From Colius striatus (Eukaryota; Chordata; Aves; Coliiformes; Coliidae): a DNA stretch of 64,000 bases. Shown piece by piece: positions 1-12,226 of the stretch. The stretch covers positions 7,441,501 to 7,505,500 of the forward strand of contig NC_084769.1 in the NCBI RefSeq assembly GCF_028858725.1, in the 5' to 3' direction. Made by a program: the position numbers and the translations under genes. Below the pieces are notes generated by a model. That model made no database searches, had not been told where the DNA came from, and worked only from the letters and a program-made list of their open reading frames with translations. How positions within the stretch are numbered: position 1 is the first letter of the stretch; the number at the start of each line of letters is the position of its first letter.

Positions 1-1861
1 AATAGTGTGATTAATCTTGTTCTTGATTATAATCTGTATTGTTTATCAGATTTAATGTAGCTATTTGTTGAGACACACTGTAAATCTGCATTCTTATATA
101 TAGTCCACAGAGCTTTTTGAACATGAAAGGTGTTTGTAGGATTTTTAAAAGCAGTGGAAAGTGAAAAGTGGAGAGCATTTTTTTTCCTATTGGTAGAAAA
201 TCTGCTCAGGAAAACACGTTAGATCCCTGCCTCAAATGCAAACTTAGCTCTAATGTAGAATCCTAGTCAGCCCAGTTATGTTAGAGCTGGACTACATATG
301 CTCAGATCGTACAGTGTGAATATATGGAGCTATATGGTTCCTTTAATACTGCAGTCGAGAGCCTGGCAACTGCATGAATGTTCATTTCAACATACACCAA
401 CCCAACAGCCTAACCACACTTCAGCTCAGAGAATAAAGTCGATGGAGCCATGAATCCTTGAACCTACTCACTCTCACTTCTTCCTACAAGCCAATATGGA
501 GGGAGTATTAAGAAACTTAGCCCCGTCATCAAGAACTTTGTGGGGATTCTGTAATAAAAGCTGAGACAGATGAGCGATACAAGATCCTTTGTCTGTGATA
601 TTCAAGAACCACTCAGCTACCCAGGTGTTTGAATGAGATCCTGTTCATTCACTCACCAGTTTCAGTAACAATAAAAAATCAGAACAAAGATTTTTTGCTC
701 TCTGTAGAATATTTTCGGTTTCTAAAGGTAATCCATTTTAAAATCCTCTGTTCTTACTACCACACACTTTACATGTACTTTTTCAGTTGCCAGCCAAACT
801 TGGAGCCATTATGCCCTCTACAAACCATGCTCTGCAAAGGAAATGAGAGTTTATCTACTTGAACTGGAACATGCAATTGAAATGCTGAGGTTACTGTGAC
901 TGAGCTGACAGAGCCACTGTTTGGTGATATTAACAGAGTTCAGAAATCAATGCAGCCAGAGAAGCAGCTGTGATTACCTGTCCCTTTATCCATCTTGGCT
1001 GTCCGGACTGCTGGACTATAGAATTAGTCTCTCTCTGACTCAGTGAATATTTATTTATGCAAAATCAAACATTTTCAAAAGGACACACAACACAAAAGCA
1101 CCCCACCAAACACAATAGCGTAGCGACCAAGCACTCTCCCAGGAGAGAGCAGCTCTCTCAGGCTGCAGGGAAACTTGAGCTTTGGCACCGATGTCCCTTG
1201 ACAAGAGACATTGTTTTTGCAAGAGGGCTCCTCCTCCTGCTCTTCAACCTTTTGTATAGGATTAAGTGTGCTTTTAAAAATGTACCTATAGGAGTAAGCA
1301 GCGTCCTTTGTAAAAAAGCTGAGAAGTGCTTTGTTTATGACTTCTGCTGGAGGTTAGGCAGATTGTACTTGTCATTTGAGCTATGAAGCCTAAACCAGTA
1401 CATTACTTGAATAATAATTGTTGTGTACATTAGCAGCAGCAGATATTTAGGTAGTCAGATCTGCTAGAAATCGACAAAAGCTTCTTAAGATTTCTGTTTA
1501 GATTTAAGTGTCTGTATCATTTATAGAAATGTAAGTTTCTCTTGTAAATCTAGCTGTCAATAAGTGGAGTCTAGAACACTGCAGAACTCTGTCCCACATT
1601 AACATAACAGAGCTGTAGATGACAGTCCTACACCAGGAATTCAAATTCTACACCAGATATAGTACAGCTACAATATGTTTTCCTCCTTACTCGTCACAAA
1701 CTCCAGAAACGAACAGACAGCTCATCGTAATTAGCTCTTCAGCCACTGAGGTACACTTAATCCTGAATCAGCAAAACTGATAATAACTCTCAGCTGCTTG
1801 AAATGGAATTATTTTCTGATGACTGGATTTAATCCAACCAAAGGTCAGAAGAAATAAAAAA

Positions 1862-1869
1862 TGACGTCA
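1862..1869. promoter_or_regulatory. Consensus CRE (TGACGTCA)
   Basis: The palindromic full-length cAMP response element TGACGTCA is present, followed by GC, giving TGACGTCAGC, which also resembles one half of a CRE-type Maf element. CREB/ATF and AP-1 family factors are the known binders. There is no CpG island or gene start nearby, so function is unproven; one 8-bp match is expected about once per 65 kb by chance in random sequence. Confidence 0.3.
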
Positions 1870-3118
1870 GCTCAGGACTTAATGATATATTCTTACCTCT
1901 GTAGGCCCATAATTTCTTTAGATACCTCAGAGGTCATGTCAATCCTAATGTCTCCCAATTTTATGAATGCAACCATAAGCCTCTTTTAAATCAGATTACA
2001 AATGATTATTATAACTCTAAATCAAGAGAAGGGCCCATCATTTTCTCTAATTGAAAAGACTAATTTAATTACAATTATTTTCTTTCCAGATGCTTTGTAT
2101 TTCTCCCATTACATTACAATAGATAGTCAAGGTTTATGGGAAAGGAATAGTTAATTGTTTATGATTTGGAAAGGATGAGAAATTAGTTCACATGTGCTAG
2201 TATAGCCACACTTCAGCCACATTTCTATTGTTTTTCAACTGCAGGTATCTTCATATGCAGTACATGATGGCTTTGCTTATCATTTCAAGCAGCTGAGAAG
2301 ACTGTAACTGGATAGCTTATGCAGTTCTAAAGTTTTTTGAAGATTTTTCATCTAAAATAGGCAACTGATAAAATTATCAGAAGTAAAAAGATAACAATTC
2401 AAGAGTTACAAGTCAGTGGGCACAAAGTGGAAAAGGTTAATATATTCGATATTCCAGTGTGGCTTTGCACTGAATTTACATAAATCAAGATAGCCTCTAA
2501 AGTGAATTTTGTCAAGAAGCTTATTTTGCCTTATTAAAATCACTATTTTATCTAAATTATTTTTGTTTGTAAAAAATAAGTAGCTTTCCAAATACTAAAT
2601 AGGCCAAATCTATATTCTGTATAGTTTTGCTGAATCCAATGTTTAATTATTTATTAGACATCAAATGCATAACATCTGTGTAGGAAGGCTGACATATGTT
2701 AGGACCTTTGACTTTGATATACAAAAACTCTGCTGAGTTAGGAATCTCTCTATAAATGAATTAGATAAACATGAATATAGCATGTATATTCTTCTAAGTC
2801 TCTTCTTCCCTAGAGATGAGAATAATGCTTATATAAAGAACACAAGACCAAATGCATGAATGGATCCCTTTTGTCTTTGAATTAACAAAGTTACACTTCA
2901 TGCCTTCTTAACTTTTTAGTGGATGGCTTTCACTCTGTAAGGATTTTACAGTCTAAAGGTTAATTCTTCTCTCTTAAGCAGTTTCTGAGTCTCTGTCAAT
3001 ATTACAGAAAATTACACCAGTATACCTACCTAGGTTTTGTTTCATTGGTATGAATTTTGTAGGCAAGGCCTCAAGTAAGAACATTCCTCTGGAAAGATAT
3101 ATTGTTTGCCTTCTTCAT

Positions 3119-3149
3119 TCACACATGCAAGCACACACTCACACATGCA
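3119..3149 (+). repeat. Short direct repeat in CA-rich DNA
   Basis: The 11-mer TCACACATGCA occurs twice, at 3,119-3,129 and 3,139-3,149, 20 bp apart, with CACACAC-type sequence between. It looks like a decayed CA-rich simple repeat. Confidence 0.6.
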
Positions 3150-6100
3150 TAAATCCAACTGACTGTATTTCGGGTCATAATCTTATATTCTGATAGGAAA
3201 ATTTCATTTATCTCCAATGCTGTGCTTTTGAGTTGGAACCCTTCTAAAACTTGCTTCTCCAGTTGCTTGTTATTCCACTATATAATAAAAAATCCTTTTG
3301 CCTAACACTCCCTAGAAAGCAGAGCCTACTGCCTGTACTGGGGCATTTCCTTTTTCTCAGCTAGATAGGAAATGTGGTATTTTGTCAAGGGAAGAATCAC
3401 AGTTGATCTTCTAGTGAAAGTGCAGAGCCTTCTTTCCACAGTATCTTTTTTCCCTCTAGACATTCCTCAGTAGAGATCAAGTTTTTGTGATTTATGATTT
3501 AAGTTTCAACTTTGCAGTAGAAAAGGAGTAGTTTATAGCGAAGTATGCAGAATCATAACTTGTGCCCATTCTCACTACTGAAAAGGTATAATCTTGTTCC
3601 AAATAAGGCTGCATATAGCAATATATCTAAGGAAACTAGAGAAGTAGACATGTGCCAAGAGCATCAAATAGTGTTCCTTGCCTCAGTAGGGTCCATAGTG
3701 ACATGCATGCAAAAGAACTCTTGGTTTTGCAAAAAGCAATCCTGAATAAAAACTCTTCTCATTCAAGATAGAGGCCTTAAGGAACATCCTGCATGTTAAC
3801 AAACATCTTCAGATAATGCCTAGCTTGATGCTCATTTCCTAGTTATTCACAGACTCTCTTAAATGGAGCTCTTTCACTTCTGCAGCTTAGCCTAAGGAAA
3901 TCCTGCAAGAACAATGTGCGACTGAAATACACACAGGTTTCCCAAATGGTAGCAAGACCCATTGATGCTGCTTCAGATAGCATCAACATAGCAAGTTATA
4001 ATACAGGCTAAACAAGGAAGGGTCTTGCTTGTATAGGACTGATGTGGGTTCAAGCTTTCTTCCTTTCAATTAGCAATATATTATGTAAAGTGTCCTCCAG
4101 TGAAGATATTTAGCTGCCAAAGTACATTACCTTTCCTCAAGTATTTCAGTAGACAGAATTTCAAGACCACCTATGCAATTACTCTCCAAGTAAGCATTCC
4201 TGTTTACTCTTCTTAGTAAAGTAGCCTGAAATCTTGCAGATGATGAAGGTCTGATAACAGAAAGAGAACACTTAAATACTCTGTTTTTAGAATCAGATAC
4301 CATGCCAACAGCAAGGTTTTATTAATTAAGGTTGTTTTTTGCTGTAGAAGATTCCCAGTTTGATGCTCCTGGAGCACTGAGAATGATACAACTTTCCTGA
4401 GACAACCTCTGTAGACAAGGGAAAATCTTCAGTACCCCTAGATTATCCAGCTTTCCTCCTGAAGTTATCAACAGGGTATAACTGATTCCAGTATATGGAC
4501 ACCTTTTCATTGTACGATACATTTAGCCCACTAATTTATTTCACGACAGTTAACAACTGACAGGTAGGTTTCAATTACTTCTAATACTGATTACTATTGG
4601 ATCTGAAAGAGAAATAGGTCTTCATCCCATTACAAAATTTCTGAGACAAACAATTTTCCCTCTCCTTCATTTCTAAGGCATTATCTAGTGTCTTCTCCAG
4701 TCACAGTCTAGTTGAAGCTGTTGCTAGTACTTTTTCTAGTCAGAGCATCCCTAATGAGTTTTTATGCTATTGCATTTCTTGTGTTTTTATTGCCCTTCCT
4801 GCACAGTTTCCTGAACACAATACTTTTGTATTCACAGCAGGTATTGCACCTTACACAGCACTACATATGTGTTAGTGGCTACATCTGATTACCTGTCTTC
4901 ACCAGAATATGGTATTGATCAGCCAAGCGACTCCTAAAACACCATAAAGTCTAGATTACTTTTCCCATTTTATTTGTGAAAATACATTATTTTGTTGTTG
5001 AGACACTTAATTCACATAGTTCTAGGAAAGCTGTATTTACTGAAGGAAAGACAGGAAGCAGAGCATGCCTAATATATACAAAAAATAGACATAGGAAAAC
5101 AAAACTGAATAAATTTTCAACCAAAAAAAATCTTTTTTTTAAACTATATGATTTATGACACTAGCAACAAAGAAAAGAAAAACAGTCCATCCAATTACTG
5201 ATTTCAGGGGTTTTATATACAGGCAAATACTGTTATAGATTCAGATATGATCTCAAATTTAGAAGCAAAAATAGGGTATAACAAATATTATATACATAAA
5301 ATATATCCTATTATAACTTTTTTCACTAAAATGATTTATATTCAAGCTTTTGAGATAGAACAGTATGGTCCAAGGAAAGTATCACTTCCCATCAATCTCT
5401 AATGTAAGTACATTGTATGGTGTTTCCCTCTAGCAAATATTACCATACCAAATCATCCCAGCTACTGTACTCACACACACTTTTAAACAGAAATTAAGCA
5501 CATTAGATTAGAACTTTATTCAAACACCTGCTAAAATCAGTGCAGACTCTCACTGGACTGATATGCTTTGGATCAGGACACTAACTCAAGGTCTGTCTCA
5601 CACATTGACTTTATCCATTCTTTTCTACTACCATCACAGCTACCTAAGGAATTCAGATTAATTTTTGTGTCAGATAGTCAGGGCTTTTCAGAAGTCACTA
5701 CAGTGGGCCCTGTGTGGTTAACCGATGTGCTGAGTAAGAGTGATATACTGCAAAGGGAAGCATTAGGCTGGAAAGCTAAAATAATGAGCTACTCACAAAA
5801 CAGTTGAAATACACCATGTTTGTTCTTTGCCTTTTTATACATAAAAAATGCTTTTGAGCATATTTGTTCAAACATTAAAATGTATCCAGCTATAAATGCA
5901 ACATCAAAATCTCACATTGCCAGTTGTAAGCCAGTTATATTTACAAAAAGCAACGCTCGTTTATCCATCGGGCACTTCTAAGCACATCTTTGGATGTTGT
6001 TGCTGTTGTTTTATTTATATAGTTGAGCTATTTGTCTTAAGTAAAAAAGTGGCATCTGTATGTAATTTCCATGCTTGCTTGGCATCACTACCTCCTTTTG

Positions 6101-6490
6101 ATGACAGTCTGCACTGTTTCCCTTTCTTCTTCCAGTCACTCCAGCTGCAGGACCCAGATGTCAAACTCAGGAATGTATTTTTTCCCGGCAGTGATATCTG
6201 ATTCTGTTGTTGGCACTTCTGGTGGTGGCTGTTCTGAAGCTGCCTGTGTGCAGCTTTGTAAGTGTAAACTGCAGGCAGTGCTTTTTTATTTATATGCTAA
6301 AATCTTTTCAGTTGCCTTAATTATGGGAACTGAATATCAAATATACAAACATACAGATTGCATTATTTATTATGTTGGTTTCATGAGAACTGTCATGCTT
6401 CTGTAACCAGAAACTGGGAAGCAAGAAGAAAGCTTCCAGAAGTGCTAATGAGATATCAAAAGTAGCTGCTTACTTTGAGTAAGCATCCAA

Positions 6491-6625
6491 ACAAAGAAAA
6501 GGCAAATAAAAAGCAATCGAAGGCTGAATGAGGAAAGTAAAGAAAAAGGTAGAAAAGAAAAGGTCAGTAAAGAAATGCATCGAAAAGAGATGAACAGTAA
6601 AGAGAAAAGGGAGGAATAAAATGTT
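6491..6625 (+). repeat. Purine-rich tract with a decayed 30-bp tandem repeat
   Basis: The + strand is almost all A and G over about 130 bp. The 8-mer AGTAAAGA recurs at 6,536, 6,566 and 6,596, exactly 30 bp apart each time. Units one and two match at about 21 of 30 positions by eye; unit three is more diverged. This fits an old minisatellite of roughly three units, although the skewed base composition inflates the similarity. Confidence 0.5.
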
Positions 6626-8686
6626 AGAACTGTCTAAAAACATTCTGCCACATCTCTTAAAAGCAAAGTTTTAAAAACAGAACCAAGGGAAAAATTTCTT
6701 TCCAATTAATATCTTTCCATAATTTCCTGTTTTTCCATCTCCTAGCTCCATGTTTCTTGGGGAACTTTTTGGTGCAGTATTTGACACTCCATCACCTACA
6801 CAAGGTATTTGTCTCTGAGGGGCTTTGCTGTAGCTTACTCATGTACAGTGACTGGTCTGAATGAGTCAAGCAGCTTGCATCCTCCTACAAGAGCCAGAGA
6901 GCATCTGGGTGCTTACTCTGCTGTAAACTATGTGACAAATTAATTTTCCTATTTACAGATCCCTCAAAGAAAGCACATTCCCCTCCTGCTGCATTAATTC
7001 CTTTGTGTAATAAACATAAATTTGGGACAGCTTCTTACACAAATAAATGTTACCAGTTGCTTTATACTGATGCACATATAGTCATAACAGCTTATGGAGA
7101 CAAAAGAGTGGCACATTAACAAACTGCTTAGTCAAGAAACTAACCAATCTCACAGATTAAGAGAAGGGAGGGTAATGACTGAATCCATTAATGAGATAAA
7201 GGAGTGGTAAGTGGTGAGTAATCCCAGTCGGGTAGATTGATAAAACAGAAAGTTCAGAGATAATACTTTATCAATACTCAGCAAAATTTGTATTGAGAGC
7301 CTGATTTCTGTCTCAAGATATGTGTTGGTTGTTGAACACTGAAGTGATAAACTGCATGTAATTAACATTTTACAAATTAAAGAACTATGAACAAAAAAAA
7401 AAGATTAAAATAAAAAGAATTAGCTTGAAATCTAGAAATGTAAAATGTTTACCAGGATTCAGCCATTCAATCAATTAATAGATTATATTTATTTGCTATT
7501 TTGTCTTGCAAGATGTCAACAATGTGACATCTATGGATGTAAATCCATTTTATTTTCACATTGAGAATCCACAATCAGAATATTAAGAATTTATAGGCAT
7601 TTCAGGAAGGAAGAAAACAGACTATTCATCTTTAGGAAGACACATGGTAGAAAAAGCTGGCTAGCCAACCAGCTTATGGAGATTCTCCCTATTTTTCAAC
7701 GTCAGAAAATCATCCATAATTATGTGGACCAGAGTCCTTGGCTGAGACTCCATATTAAGAATACATCCCTCTGGGAATATATGTCTATCAGATAGCCTTT
7801 GGAATAGCTGAAAGGAGTCTAGGTCTTACCAGAGAAGAAACAGCATGCACCAAACCTAAGAACAATTGGCATATAGCCTTTGGGTGCAGGTGGAGATGAC
7901 GTGAAAGCAAGTCTGGAAACTGAGAAGAGATTTTGCATGCCTCCTCTAAGAGCTGGAACAAATTCAGGAAGAGAACAGCTTGGGTCCACCCTAGTTTATT
8001 GTAATTACTTTTCTTGCATTGTGCTTTATCTTCCAGATGATCATCAGGCAGAGATGAAGACAGAAGAAACTTTACTCCTCAGCAGCTGGAATATGCACAA
8101 GAAATCAGAAGACTGTCTGAGTCTGCCAAAGAAAAGAGTGGCTTTTCTTTTAGGTCCCAAAGGGAAGGAGATAATTTTCAAGGTACTTGCAAATCCTGGA
8201 AGAGGACTCAGAGAATTGCTCCACAGCTCTCTTTTGTAATTCATCAGACTTCAGTAGCACAAGTTGTACAGTAATATGTCTTAAACACTTGAACGGGAGA
8301 GAACAGTCAAGTCAGCTGGGTATTGAACAAGCCAGTTTCAATTTCAGAACATTTACAGGCAGAGAAGAAGGGATGCCATGCTATTTTTATAAGTTGATGC
8401 AAAATGCATCAGTAGTACTATCTGCTGTTACTATTATAACCCCTGGTGAAAAGGAGAAAAGTATTACAAATTTCATAAACTGCTGTATGTAGATTGCTGT
8501 CTTCAGGACAGACCTCGTTCCAGACTGTCCAAATGCCAGAGCCAAGAGAAGTGCACACAACTGATGACCTAGACAGTGATTGAAGATAACAGAACATTCC
8601 CTTTTAAACACTGTTTGGGTTTTTCTACTATCTAATGAAAAATTTGACTAGTCCTAGAGACTTTGTGCTCATCATGTCCATTGAAG

Positions 8687-8702
8687 TCATATATATATAT
8701 GA
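8687..8702. repeat. (AT)n microsatellite within a 16-bp palindrome
   Basis: The sequence TCATATATATATATGA is a perfect 16-bp palindrome made of a short AT dinucleotide run capped by TC and GA. Confidence 0.8.
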
Positions 8703-10980
8703 TAGGAATGAAAAATGTCAAGGGAAGGGAATGGTTCCCAAAGCTAAGTGGGTCTTCTGCAACCTGAAAGAACAAGCTTCCATCTTTTGAAGGACAGATC
8801 CTAACATTTGGAATTGATTCCAGGCACATAAGATGTGGTAGAAATAAGATCAAAGTGGGTTGTTACATAGACATCATAGTCTGCCCTTCAGAAGAGACTG
8901 ACTGTGAGCCTTAAAGAGTTTAGAAGTACAAAATAGACTACGGAGTTTATGAAACATTACACCTGCCAGCTACCAAGGTAAGGACAGAAGATGACTTAGT
9001 ATGAGCAACTGCCACTGCAAGATTCTTTGATGTTGACTCACAAGGAAAGAGAAAGATTGGACTGCACAATCCTGTAAAAACAGTGGTACCAGGCTGCAAC
9101 AAGGTGAAGAAATTTCCTGTGAAATGGATTAGAATGTGGAAATAAATTGAGAGAAAACTAAATTAATTCTTTGAAATAATGGTATTATTACCACCATAAT
9201 CATCATCCTGAGCTTGAATTTGACAATAAAAGCAGATAACAAAAGTCTGAGATGGATGTCTAGCCTCTCCTCTCTTTTTTTTTTCATTTTTGATACTAGA
9301 AATGAAAACTGCAGAATTTCTTTTCTCTGATATGAAAGAGAAGACTATTTGTGGCTCCTAGATTAAGTGAGCAGCTACTTATTTAGAAGGTCTATTGTGA
9401 AGGCAACAGCCGTGGAGTACACAGATTCAAATAAATACAGTGGAAAAAAGAGGCTATGTTTTAAGTATCTTACCTGAGACAGTGGAAGAAATCACGACAG
9501 TTCAGGCTACAAATGTATCCTTTCAAAATTCTATACAGTATTTTTTTAGAATTTGAACTTTGATGAGACTGTCCTAGCAAAAGCATTTTGGCACAGGAAA
9601 ATCTGACTGGGTAGAACAAAACGGGAAAGGGAGAAAATTAAGTACTTTATCACAAACAGTGTTTTACCTACAATTAAAAAAATGGAAATGGCTGGAATTG
9701 CCTAAAAGAGAAAAAGAAAAGGGATACAAAATTTCCCAGTATTGCTGTATTTTTCTTTTCTTTTATTATGCTCTTGGAAAAGATTACCCAAGCACTTTTT
9801 CTGCTGACAGTCAAGCACTATATAATTAGAGATAGTCAAGTAAATTTGATATGCAAGAATACAATGAGATTTTCTTCCTATTTCAGCAACTTCTTCCAGC
9901 CAATTAAATACCCACATTGAAGAAAGAATACTGCATATTGCTAATATGCACAGATTGTAGGTCTGAATGTCTATTTCTGTCCACTAAGTTAGAACTGTGA
10001 AGACCTGCACATCTTTAACTCCAAAACTGGATACGTACTGCCACGTAATTCACAACGTGTTACTTGATGAATTTGAAATAGAAGTAGAACTGATAAGCTC
10101 ATAACTCATTTTACACAGCTTTCAAAATCATCAGTATATTAGTAGTCCATATAATAGAAATATAAAATTATGATATCAGTAATCATCAGCTAGTCAATAT
10201 TCAGAGAATGAAGGAATATTCTTTATTATCAATGTTCAGAATTTAAATCTTCTTGCAACATCTTTGTGACAATGGCTCCTTGCCAATGAGAAACAATTCT
10301 TGTTGTTTCATAGAATCTTTAAGACATTACAACCTAGGGATGAGTTGCACTTGGTAAAACGTACAACTGATAGAGAATTAAGACAAATGAACACTTGTTA
10401 GCTTGAGAGAAATCTTAGTGAACATGACACAATTTATGGTTTTATTTAAATTAGTAGGTCAAATATAATGAGAGAAAAACTCTGTGGAAACCACAAACTG
10501 ATTTATGTCGATGAAGATTCTGTCTATCGCTGACACTAACTTTAGACCCTTTGGGCAATGAAAAACAGCATCTGTAGGGCATATGTCTGGTCGAAACAGA
10601 GACAAAAGCAATATGATAGAAGCAATCATGCCAGATGTCCAGACCAAGCAACTATTCAAAATAAAATTAATTAATAGGAGATCCAAATCTTAAGGTATTG
10701 GTTACCTTCAGCCATTTACATCCCAGCAATACTGACAGACATGAGACTATTGTGAACCATAAAAGTTAAATCTATCATGTAGGTCAATAGCTGTCCTCTC
10801 ACAAAAACTAGTTTACAGCAATCACTCAAAAGGTTGCTATATCTGAGTGGCAGTTGACCAGAAAACCTGTCTACATAGAAATGTTCATAGTTTTCCTCAA
10901 AAGGTCAATCTCTTCAACATAAGAAAAAAATTAAGTTTATGCTCAAAATCCAGTATTACAGTTTTTTGGACTGTCAGTTG

Positions 10981-11171
10981 TTTTTTCACTGTGAAGGTGG
11001 TAACAAAAGGGAACGGTCTGAATACCTCCATACTTGGAGATATTCAAAACACAGCTGGACACAGCCCTGAGCAACTGTCCTAGTTGACTCTGTTTTGAGA
11101 AGAGACTTTGGACCTGACAATCTCAAGAGATTCCTTCCAGCATCAGCTACTCTGTGATTCCGTGAACCAGT
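10981..11171 (+). mobile_element. CR1 LINE 3' end fragment (diverged)
   Basis: The segment follows the usual order of a CR1 3' untranslated tail: a start like TTTTTTCACTGTGAAGGTGG, then GGAGATATTCAAAAC, CAGCTGGACACAG, a stretch like TGGACCTGACAATCTC, and an end like CTCTGTGATTCCGTGAA. That end corresponds to the terminal CR1 octamer-like repeat in diverged form. Only about 190 bp survive, so the copy is heavily 5'-truncated, as is normal for CR1. Many substitutions and small indels indicate an old copy. It is non-coding. Confidence 0.85.
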
Positions 11172-11451
11172 GTTTAGGAGTTTTCTGGAATCTCCCTGTA
11201 TTATCATTTCTTTTTCAACAGCACCAGATTTCTAAATATCATCTCCATATCTTGTTCGAAATTATGCTAGTTTTGATTTCCAAACATTTCTGTTTCCTCG
11301 TTTTGAAGTCATGCTGTAATTTTGATCTTACTATACTCTAAATTGCCTTATTTATGCTCTCAGCATCCTACCCTTTCTTTCCCTCCTTAAATTTCCAGAG
11401 AACAGAACTATTCTAATTTCTAGCATCTTTAATGTGGAACAGAACTGAGTT

Positions 11452-12226
11452 GGAGGCCTGTGACCAGTGGAGTTCCACAGGGATCGGTTCTGGGGCCAGT
11501 CTTGTTCAACATCTTCATCAATGACCTGGGTAAGGGGACAGAGCGTACCCTCAGCAAGTTCCCTGATGACACCAAACTGGGAGCACTGGCTGATTCCCCA
11601 GAGGCTGTGCTGCCATTCAACGGGATCTCAATTGGCTTGAGAGTTGGGCAGAGAGGAACCTCATGAGGCTCAATAAGGACAAGTGCAGAGTCCTGCATCT
11701 GGGAAGGAACAACCCCATGCACCAGTACAGGCTGGGGATTGACCTGCTGGAGAGCAGCTCTGCAGAGAGAGACCTGGAAGTCCTGACTGATAATAAACTA
11801 ACCATGAGCCAGCAATGTGCCCTTGTGGCCAAGAAGGCCAATGGCATTCTGGGATGCATCAAGAAGAGTGTGGCCAGCAGGTCAAGGGAGGTTCTTCTGC
11901 CCCTCTATTCTGCCCTGGTGAGGTCTCATCTGGCGTCCTGTGTCCAGTTCTGGGCTGCAGCTCAAGAGGGACAGGGAACTTCTGGAGACAGTCCAGTGCA
12001 GGGCCACCAAGATGATCAGGGGACTGGAGCATCTTTCATACGAGGAAAGGCTGCGGGAACTGGGGCTGTTTAGTCTGGAGAAGAGGAGATTGAGAGGAGA
12101 TCTTATTAACATTTATAAATATCTAAATGGTGGGTGTCAGGAGGTTCGGACATCACTTTTTCCTATAGTAGCTAGTAACAGGACAATGGGTAATGGGATG
12201 AAGCTGGAACACAAAAAGTTCCTTCC
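11452..12226 (+). mobile_element. CR1 LINE internal fragment, truncated at both ends
   Basis: About 775 bp match the CR1 ORF2 region from just before the reverse transcriptase PQG motif to the end of the reading frame, closing with the conserved phrase GGTAATGGGATGAAGCTG near 12,188. Sequence similarity fades at about 12,226, before the 3' UTR and the terminal ATTCTATGAT repeat. The 3' end is therefore missing, which is unusual because CR1 copies are normally truncated only at the 5' end. A separate older CR1 tail ends 280 bp upstream, so the order is tail first and internal part second, and the two are not one element. Confidence 0.92.
11460..12226 (+). pseudogene. CR1 ORF2 reverse transcriptase relic
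   Basis: Three frame-shifted pieces can be read. The first (11,460-11,666) has the reverse transcriptase segment [18 protein letters not shown] and then [10 protein letters not shown], in which the two catalytic aspartates remain but the preceding alanine of the usual FADD motif is proline. The second (11,663 to about 11,960) contains [28 protein letters not shown] and [16 protein letters not shown]. The third (about 11,957-12,226) contains [20 protein letters not shown] and [15 protein letters not shown]. The frame changes near 11,630-11,660 and near 11,957. The N-terminal endonuclease and RT motif A are absent. It cannot encode a working enzyme. Confidence 0.9.

Larger units (their letters stand above)
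1..10980. other. AT-rich intergenic DNA, no gene recognised
   Basis: Open frames on both strands are at most about 120 codons, often begin at non-ATG codons, and show no recognisable domain, signal peptide or conserved motif. I see no tRNA, rRNA or snRNA gene and no CpG island. Apart from the small items listed separately (a CRE at 1,862, a short direct repeat at 3,119, a purine-rich 30-bp repeat at 6,536 and an AT palindrome at 8,687) it is ordinary non-coding sequence. Gene order in other vertebrates makes CXCR4 the expected upstream neighbour of DARS1, so this may be part of that intergenic interval; this is inference. Confidence 0.7.

Noticed and set aside
1..10980. Possible CXCR4 coding sequence or 3' UTR upstream, expected from synteny.
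   Set aside because: No open frame on either strand resembles a seven-helix receptor, and nothing identifies a UTR.
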